DNA of 44,500 nucleotides from positions 1 to 44,500 of the forward strand of contig NZ_JBMEMN010000025.1 in NCBI RefSeq assembly GCF_049310905.1, given 5' to 3'. The notes beneath the pieces were generated by a model that was not told the DNA's origin, ran no database searches, and saw only the letters and a program-made list of their open reading frames with translations. Positions 40,198 to 44,500 of the stretch are shown in pieces. The position numbers and the translations under genes are program-made. Every line of letters begins with the position of its first letter. The stretch's first letter is position 1. The stretch comes from Gudongella sp049310905. GTDB lineage: Bacteria; Bacillota; Clostridia; Tissierellales; Tissierellaceae.

Positions 40198-40297
40198 ATG
40201 CATCCCTCCTATTCATATATATCCTGATTTTGTTATATTCAAACAAAAGGCAAGAGCACTTTGCAATATGGATCAATATTGGCGAATAGATCGCAGT

Positions 40298-40335
40298 CAA
40301 AAAGCAAAAGGAACCGTCCCCAATGCTTTTTGTTT
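40298..40335. repeat. REP-like arm (GGGGACGGTTC family)
   Basis: AAAAGCAAAAGGAACCGTCC followed by CCAATGCTTTTTG matches the right arm of the inverted repeat at 39311-39404. It lies between the holin-like gene and the divergent DUF1858 gene. Confidence 0.78.
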
Positions 40336-40439
40336 GTATAAGCAATTATCAATATCTTAGAAAAAAATCAAAATATATCTAGCAAAATATTTCTTTATAT
40401 GCTACTATATTACTATGAATTAAAAGGAGGGAACAATTA

Positions 40440-40625
40440 ATGGAAGTTACAAAAGATATGCTTATCGGCGAGCTTATTAGGAAAAAGCCTGAAGCTATAG
40501 AGACTCTACTTAGATTCGGCATGGGTTGTGTAGGTTGTCCTTCAAGCCAAATGGAGAGTCTGGAAGAAGCAGCTATGGTACACGGTCTGGACCTAAACAA
40601 GCTTATGGAAGCTTTGAACAACTAA
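40440..40625 (+). CDS. DUF1858 domain protein
   Basis: This is the only clear plus-strand gene: 61 aa, with AAAAGGAGGG 9 bases before the ATG. It is a stand-alone DUF1858 (ScdA-N/RIC-N-like) domain: VTKDMLIGELIRKKPEAIET, LLRFGMGCVGCPSSQMESLE, EAAMVHGLDLNKLMEALN. The GCVGCP Cys pair is conserved in the family and is suspected to act in Fe-S or nitrogen-oxide chemistry, though the function is not established. It converges on the glutaredoxin-like gene, and the two share a bidirectional terminator. Its neighbours (HesB selenoprotein, glutaredoxin) make a thiol/Fe-S redox role plausible. Confidence 0.88.
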   Translation: MEVTKDMLIGELIRKKPEAIETLLRFGMGCVGCPSSQMESLEEAAMVHGLDLNKLMEALNN

Positions 40626-40652
40626 TTATAGTAAAAACTGAATCAACAAAAT

Positions 40653-40688
40653 AAAACTCTGAGATGAAAATTCATCTCAGAGTTTTTA
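40653..40688. terminator. Bidirectional terminator between DUF1858 and glutaredoxin-like genes
   Basis: AAAACTCTGAGATGAA and its exact complement form a 16-bp stem ending in TTTT on both strands, ideal for two convergent genes. Confidence 0.93.
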
Positions 40689-40695
40689 ATTTTGC

Positions 40696-40926
40696 CTAAA
40701 CATCAAGCAGCGTGTCGATTTTTTCCTTGTCAAATCCTACGATCTCCTGACCGTCGATTACAACCACTGGAACTCCCATATGTCCCATAGCCATCAATTC
40801 TTTTCTTGCATCCTTATCAGTTGAAACATTTTTCTCAACATATGAAACACCTTTTTCAGATAGATGATTCTTAGCAAGTGTACAATATGGACATGTACTG
40901 CTTGTATAAACTATAACTTCGTTCAC
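40696..40926 (-). CDS. Glutaredoxin/NrdH-like thiol-disulfide protein
   Basis: The 76-aa protein has a minimal thioredoxin fold: VIVYTSSTCPYCTLAKNHL with active site CPYC at residues 13-16, then VSYVEKNVSTDKDARKEL, the cis-Pro loop MGVPVVVIDGQEIVGFD and a final helix. CPYC is typical of glutaredoxins and some NrdH-like proteins used to reduce disulfides or protein-bound persulfides. The promoter is fully consensus, and an ATACCC-N5-GGGTAT palindrome overlaps its -10, the same operator type as at the nearby HesB selenoprotein, so they are probably coregulated. The coding sequence ends just before the shared terminator. Confidence 0.92.
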   Translation of the reverse strand: MNEVIVYTSSTCPYCTLAKNHLSEKGVSYVEKNVSTDKDARKELMAMGHMGVPVVVIDGQEIVGFDKEKIDTLLDV

Positions 40927-40958
40927 AATAATTCCCCCTTATTTTAATTCCTGACATA

Positions 40959-40987
40959 ATTATACCCCCTAAGGGTATGTTTGTCAA
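40959..40987 (-). promoter_or_regulatory. Sigma-A promoter with CsoR/CstR-type operator for the glutaredoxin-like gene
   Basis: On the minus strand perfect TTGACA (40987-40982) and TATAAT (40964-40959) are 17 bases apart. The palindrome ATACCCTTAGGGGGTAT (40978-40962) occupies the spacer and overlaps the -10, so a repressor would block polymerase. Confidence 0.82.
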
Positions 40988-41094
40988 TGAATATCTAATA
41001 CTATTCTACCCACAATGTCTGTTCATAAACGTTCCTTTGATCTTGAACTATAATCACACCAAATAAAGAACCAATGTACTTGGATATGAGTGTT

Positions 41095-41166
41095 CAAAAA
41101 AGACGAATGAAACGTCCCCGTGTCTTTAAACTGTCCCTTTGGTTTTGGACCAGTTCTTTTTGGGGT
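41095..41166. repeat. REP-like element, left copy flanking the LamG region
   Basis: AAAAAGACGAATGAAACGTC with CCCGTGTCTT at 41096-41124 is nearly identical to 42209-42237, in the same orientation. Next to it AACTGTCCCTTTGGTTTTGG and CCAGTTCTTTTTGGG (41129-41165) form a second palindrome-like unit of the same broad family. The rest of the 318-bp gap holds the glutaredoxin promoter and nothing else I recognise. Confidence 0.75.
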
Positions 41167-41204
41167 TATGTTAGCTACTTCAAATCATAATACATACTTC
41201 TACT

Positions 41205-41239
41205 ATGTAAATGGGGCGGATCATAAGTCCCGCCCCATT
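41205..41239 (-). terminator. Terminator-like hairpin after the LamG fragment
   Basis: AATGGGGCGG and CCGCCCCATT form a perfect 10-bp stem with a 10-base loop; TTTAC follows on the minus strand. The short T tract makes it a modest terminator. Confidence 0.6.
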
Positions 41240-41244
41240 AAAAA

Positions 41245-41937
41245 CTAATTGTCTATTCTAATAGCTGTATGTCCGTTTCCAGTGGAGTCTACAAAGGGTG
41301 ATACTGCTTCATTAAGCTTCCAGTAAGCAACCAATCCTTGATCGTCTCCATTAAGTTCATTATTCATGGTGTCAGCTATCTGCTGCTCGCTTCTTGCATA
41401 ATTCCAGATTCTAACGTCATCAATTTCGCCTTCAAAGTATCTCGCTCCATCAAGATAATCCATTCCTATAGCAAGGAAGGATGTGTTTTCTTGTAATTGC
41501 AATGTTCCTGCATTAGTGTATGTTCTTACAAGCTCTCCATTGACATAGATATTCATAATTGAACTTGTCCTATCAAAGGTCGCGGCAACATGCTGCCACT
41601 GGTTCAAAGTAACTTCACCACTTGCTGTTGTCAAATTAACATTCCCAATTGTAAACTCTAGACTGTTTGATATAGTAGTAGGTCCCAATCTGAATGAAAA
41701 TGATTCTACAGCAGGTTCATGATACTTTGATACAATTCCTCCAAGACCGATATGGGTTTCTGGTTTAATCCATGCTTCAATTGTTATCGATCCATCATCT
41801 GAATAAATCAAGTCACTGTGCTCTACTCTCAAATACTCATTTGTTCCATTGAAATCATAACCTACATTAGGTGCTTCTTCATCCCTGACTATCCTCCTGG
41901 ATTTCGTACAGGACCACACCGTACGTGCGACTTTCAC
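41245..41937 (-). CDS. LamG-domain protein, probably a 5'-truncated fragment
   Basis: The frame encodes a single LamG/concanavalin-A-like jellyroll domain: YDFNGTNEYLRVEHSDLIY, SITIEAWIKPETHIGLGGIV, WQHVAATFDRTSSIMNIYVNG, EIDDVRIWNYARSEQQI, ending GLVAYWKLNEA...DSTGNGHTA. Such domains normally occur in large secreted proteins that bind glycans. Here there is no signal peptide, and the first 20 codons (from a GTG) read through the group II intron-like sequence at 41877-41970, so the natural start has been lost. The segment is bracketed by direct REP-like copies at 41096 and 42209. I read it as the remaining C-terminal piece of a larger surface protein. A promoter at 42000-42028 could still transcribe it. 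Confidence 0.65.
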   Translation of the reverse strand: MKVARTVWSCTKSRRIVRDEEAPNVGYDFNGTNEYLRVEHSDLIYSDDGSITIEAWIKPETHIGLGGIVSKYHEPAVESFSFRLGPTTISNSLEFTIGNVNLTTASGEVTLNQWQHVAATFDRTSSIMNIYVNGELVRTYTNAGTLQLQENTSFLAIGMDYLDGARYFEGEIDDVRIWNYARSEQQIADTMNNELNGDDQGLVAYWKLNEAVSPFVDSTGNGHTAIRIDN

Positions 41938-41970
41938 CGCATACGGCGTTCCATCGATAATAGTTCATAT
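41877..41970 (-). mobile_element. Group II intron-like remnant
   Basis: On the minus strand GGAACGCCGTATGCGG, GTGAAAGTCGCACGTACGG and TGTGG reproduce the hairpin familiar from the ORF-flanking domain of bacterial group II introns (GCCGTATGCG...CGCACGTACGG). It pairs CCGTA/TACGG and TGCG/CGCA around GTGAAAGT. No reverse-transcriptase frame or domain V/VI is visible, so this is at most a relic. Confidence 0.55.
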
Positions 41971-41999
41971 GATATCCCCCAATACCATATCTTATGTAA

Positions 42000-42028
42000 A
42001 TTATAAACTGAAAATTCAAAAATTTCAA
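42000..42028 (-). promoter_or_regulatory. Sigma-A-like promoter upstream of the intron relic
   Basis: On the minus strand TTGAAA (42028-42023) and TATAAT (42005-42000) are 17 bases apart. Downstream, GGGGGATATC precedes an ATG opening a short frame (MNYYRWNAVCGESRTYG...) that is out of frame with LamG. The remainder of 41938-42236 is AT-rich with no gene. Confidence 0.55.
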
Positions 42029-42205
42029 GGATTTATCACTAGTGATTGTTGAAATGTCAATAACTATGTCACTAAATATGCTTTTAAATAATTGAACAAA
42101 GCTTACTAATACAAAGAATCAAATACTACTGTATTTGAAAGCTATTGGTTATAGTTGATTGACAACTATTATTAAAATCTATAAATCTAGTAGACCCATG
42201 CCTTG

Positions 42206-42240
42206 AGAAAAAGACGAATGAAACGTCCCCGCGTCTTCAA
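42206..42240. repeat. REP-like element, right copy at the rsmA stop
   Basis: AAAAAGACGAATGAAACGTC followed by CCCGCGTCTT differs from 41096-41124 at a single position. Arms AAGAC/GTCTT and GACG/CGTC give a small cloverleaf-like hairpin. The TCA of the rsmA stop (42237-42239) is embedded in its edge. Confidence 0.75.
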
Positions 42241-43097
42241 AGCCGTGGCAGTTCTCTTGCAAGTCGGACATAGTCATCCATTTCCAGGTCCTCGCCTCGG
42301 ACTGTTTCTTCTATGTTGACTCTTTTTAGGGCTTCCCTTATCTCTTCCTTGTCTGCTTCAAGCCCGTAGGTTGAAAGTGCATTGATCAGGGTTTTTCTTC
42401 TCTTTGAAAAAGCTGCTCTTACAAGCTTAAAGTAGCTATCCCTGTTTGTATCGGGAAGAGTCTCCCTTATCTTAAGCTTTATAACAGAGCTGTCGATTTT
42501 TGGCTGTGGCATAAATACAGTCTTTGGAACCTTCATCATTATTTGGGGCTCTGTGTAGAAGCCGACAAATAGTGTAAGTGATCCGTACTCCTTTGTGTGA
42601 GGCTTTGCAACCATCCTGTCCGCTACTTCTTTTTGAACCATTACGCTGATTGATTCAAATGGAAGCTCCTCTTCAATAAGCTTTCCGATTATGGGCGTGG
42701 TTACATAATAGGGTAAATTTGCAACGACCTTCACAGGTTGTCCGTCGCACTTCTCTTCTATTATCTCCCTTAAGGGCAGCTTTAATACATCCCCATAGAC
42801 AACCTCTACATTGTCATATGGCTCCAGGGTCTCAGAAAGGATTGGCCTAAGTCTTTCATCTATCTCTATTGCAACGACCTTCTTTGCTTTAAGGGCCAGT
42901 TCTTCGGTCAGGGTTCCCATGCCAGGACCAATTTCAAGAACATAGTCCTCCTTGGTTATCTCCGCGCCTCTAACTATTTTCCTAACGATATTTCCATCTA
43001 TCAGGAAATTCTGTCCCAAGCCCTTTGAAAATCTGAACCCATGACGATCAAGAACCTCTCTTACCTGACTTGGTGAGTACAGTCTTTTATTCTCCAT
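42237..43097 (-). CDS. rsmA: 16S rRNA dimethyladenosine transferase (KsgA)
   Basis: This 286-aa SAM-dependent enzyme dimethylates A1518 and A1519 near the 3' end of 16S rRNA. SAM-binding motif I is VLEIGPGMGTLTEEL (about residues 52-66), preceded by KGLGQNFLIDGNIVRKI. The catalytic motif IV NLPYYVTTPII follows at about 127-137, and the C-terminal helical domain contains VRAAFSKRRKTLINAL. Its start overlaps the end of rnmV by 11 bases, so the two are coupled, in the conserved order tatD-rnmV-rsmA. A REP-like element begins at its stop codon. Confidence 0.97.
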   Translation of the reverse strand: MENKRLYSPSQVREVLDRHGFRFSKGLGQNFLIDGNIVRKIVRGAEITKEDYVLEIGPGMGTLTEELALKAKKVVAIEIDERLRPILSETLEPYDNVEVVYGDVLKLPLREIIEEKCDGQPVKVVANLPYYVTTPIIGKLIEEELPFESISVMVQKEVADRMVAKPHTKEYGSLTLFVGFYTEPQIMMKVPKTVFMPQPKIDSSVIKLKIRETLPDTNRDSYFKLVRAAFSKRRKTLINALSTYGLEADKEEIREALKRVNIEETVRGEDLEMDDYVRLARELPRL

Positions 43098-43641
43098 CCT
43101 TCTCTATCCTTTCCATTGCCCTTAGGAATTCTTCCCTTGTCACTCCAAGGTGATTCAGTCTGTTTAACAGCTGCTTTCCATTTGTATATCCAATTCCAAG
43201 AATTTCTCCAAGCTTTTCCCTTCTTTGTTTGGATCCCGGTCCACCTGATAGGTTGAAAAGAAAGATATCATCTCTCTGGAAAGTCTCCTGGGCTTCAACA
43301 ATGTTGGGTCTGGATTTCTCAATTGCTTCCCTAATGTCTTCAGGTGTGGCATTTTCAATTCCGATATTATCCTTCTTCAAAGCCTTTCCCTGTGGAAGGA
43401 ATGCATGCTTGCAGTCTGGGATATGCTTGGAAATGTCCTTTCTGATGCTTTCTCCACCGTAGTCGGGATCTGTAAGGATTATTATCCCCCTTCTCTCATG
43501 TATGGACTTTAGTGTCTGGATTAGCTTTCTTCCATAGCCAAAGCCGTTTGTGGCAATAACCTCGCACTCCAGGGCTGCCTTTACAGCGGATATGTCATCC
43601 TTTCCCTCTACCACTATTACTTCCTTTATCATAAGCTTCAC
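43087..43641 (-). CDS. rnmV: Ribonuclease M5
   Basis: This 184-aa TOPRIM nuclease performs the final maturation of 5S rRNA. TOPRIM motifs are IVVEGKDDISAVKAAL at the N-terminus and IIILTDPDYGGESIRKDI at about 54-71 (the DxD pair); the C-terminal half contains FNLSGGPGSKQRREKLGEIL. The GTG start at 43641 overlaps the tatD TGA as GTGA, with GGGAG 6 bases ahead; an ATG three codons later is an alternative start. Tight overlap on both sides indicates a tatD-rnmV-rsmA operon. Confidence 0.96.
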   Translation of the reverse strand: MKLMIKEVIVVEGKDDISAVKAALECEVIATNGFGYGRKLIQTLKSIHERRGIIILTDPDYGGESIRKDISKHIPDCKHAFLPQGKALKKDNIGIENATPEDIREAIEKSRPNIVEAQETFQRDDIFLFNLSGGPGSKQRREKLGEILGIGYTNGKQLLNRLNHLGVTREEFLRAMERIEKDGE

Positions 43642-44420
43642 TGACCTCTCCCATTTATTCCGAAGAATCTTAACACATTGTCACTTGTTGTCTGGGCAAC
43701 CTCTTGATAGGTTATTCCCTTTTCCTGGGCAATTCTTTCAGCTACATATTTTACATACATGGGCTCGTTTCTCTTCCCTCTGTATGGTTCGGGCGTAAGG
43801 TATGGACTGTCTGTTTCAATAAGAAGCTTGTCCAGAGGAACAACTTTTGCCACCTCACGTGGAACCCTTGCATTCTTGAATGTCACAGGTCCGCCAAGTG
43901 AAATATGGAATCCAAGCTTGATATATTCCTCTGCCATTTCTGCACTGCCTGAATAGCAGTGGAGTAGACATTTCAGTTTTCCATCCTCCCCTGCTTCCTT
44001 AAGGATATCAAAGGTCTCCTGTGCTGCATCCCTTGTATGGATCACAACAGGCATATCCAGTTCCTTGGCTAGGTCAATCTGTGCCTTGAACCATTTTCTC
44101 TGGATGTCCCTTGGAGAATTGTCGTAATAGAAGTCCAGACCGATTTCTCCTATGGCTACAACTTTATCTTCCTTTAACAGCTCTCTTAAATCACTTAAAT
44201 CCTTGCCTTCGAGATCCTTGGCCGAGTGGGGATGAACTCCCACCACGGCATATATATTCTCATGCTTTTTTGCCAGCTTAATTGATGCCTTGCTGGATTC
44301 AATATCAGCACCTACATTTATAACCAGGTCTATTCCATTGTCCTTGAGACTCTTTATTAAGGTCTCCCTGTCAGGATCAAATCTCCTGTCATCAAGATGT
44401 GCATGACTGTCTATTAACAT
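43638..44420 (-). CDS. tatD: TatD family metal-dependent DNase
   Basis: The 260-aa TIM-barrel amidohydrolase-fold nuclease has all metal-site motifs: DSHAHLDD at the N-terminus, AIGEIGLDFYYD (Glu), VVIHTRDA (His), LLHCYSGS (His) and LIETDSPYLTPEP (Asp). TatD enzymes have 3'-5' exonuclease or deoxyribonuclease activity linked to DNA repair and fragmentation. AGGAGG is 5 bases before the ATG. Its last codons overlap rnmV. In Firmicutes this gene usually follows metG, which would lie beyond the right edge; the final 80 bp here are AT-rich with no clear gene. Confidence 0.96.
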   Translation of the reverse strand: MLIDSHAHLDDRRFDPDRETLIKSLKDNGIDLVINVGADIESSKASIKLAKKHENIYAVVGVHPHSAKDLEGKDLSDLRELLKEDKVVAIGEIGLDFYYDNSPRDIQRKWFKAQIDLAKELDMPVVIHTRDAAQETFDILKEAGEDGKLKCLLHCYSGSAEMAEEYIKLGFHISLGGPVTFKNARVPREVAKVVPLDKLLIETDSPYLTPEPYRGKRNEPMYVKYVAERIAQEKGITYQEVAQTTSDNVLRFFGINGRGQ

Positions 44421-44500
44421 AATACCTCCTCGTATAATATAGTTACAGTTTAATTACTGTATGTTCTTTTCTATCTCACTAATCTTGTGAGATAATTGTT

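Noticed and set aside
41245..41937. LamG frame as an intact small secreted lectin
   Set aside because: There is no signal peptide, and its first codons are intron-like sequence, so a truncated fragment is more likely.

Overview
This window comes from an AT-rich, Gram-positive-type, anaerobic, amino-acid-fermenting bacterium of the Clostridia/Tissierellia kind. The evidence is a complete beta-lysine fermentation operon core (kdd-kamABCDE), SLH and LPXTG surface proteins, an LTA-synthase-family enzyme, strong AGGAGG ribosome sites, an in-frame UGA that looks like selenocysteine, and the Firmicute neighbourhood tatD-rnmV-rsmA ... veg-ispE. Almost every gene lies on the minus strand; the only convincing plus-strand gene is a 61-aa DUF1858 protein at 40440-40625.

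Layout by coordinate. 1-13.1 kb is cell-surface territory: the N-terminus of a TolC-like protein, a 920-aa SLH (S-layer type) protein with a structured leader, a four-helix-bundle protein, an S41 protease, an LTA-synthase-family sulfatase, then two LPXTG surface-protein units flanking a SARP/BTAD-type regulator. Both LPXTG units carry arrays of 11-bp direct repeats just upstream of their -10 boxes, the arrangement known for SARP activators, so regulator and targets appear to form a local regulon. A 100-N assembly gap lies inside the tandem repeats of the first LPXTG gene.

13.1-24.2 kb is lysine catabolism: kdd, kamA, kamB, kamC, kamD and kamE, transcribed from a near-consensus sigma-54 promoter at 20864-20880, ending at a strong terminator, and preceded by the gene for a PAS-AAA-HTH sigma-54 activator. 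Three related 16-bp dyads (one upstream of the kdd promoter, two exactly 21 bp apart upstream of the activator gene) are candidate activator sites. A RocB-like M20 peptidase follows. The later pathway genes kce and kal are not in the window.

24.2-36.2 kb is amino-acid/peptide scavenging: an aminotransferase, a GntR/FCD repressor, a creatinase-like M24 protein in one operon with a DctPQM TRAP transporter, a PucR regulator, two M20 hydrolases and a pair of small multi-membrane-span proteins that look like an uncharacterised transporter. Related TGTATACA palindromes precede both the TRAP operon and the aminotransferase.

36.3-44.5 kb contains housekeeping genes (ispE, veg, rsmA, rnmV, tatD) interrupted by about 4.5 kb holding mgtE with a possible RNA switch, a HesB-like selenoprotein with SECIS hairpin, a membrane protein, DUF1858 and glutaredoxin-like proteins, REP-like palindromes, and a LamG fragment next to a group II intron-like remnant. 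The selenoprotein and glutaredoxin promoters share a CsoR/CstR-type palindrome.

The most novel-looking systems are the SARP-controlled LPXTG locus, the HesB selenoprotein/glutaredoxin pair under a shared operator, the enhancer dyads of the lysine operon, and the mgtE leader.
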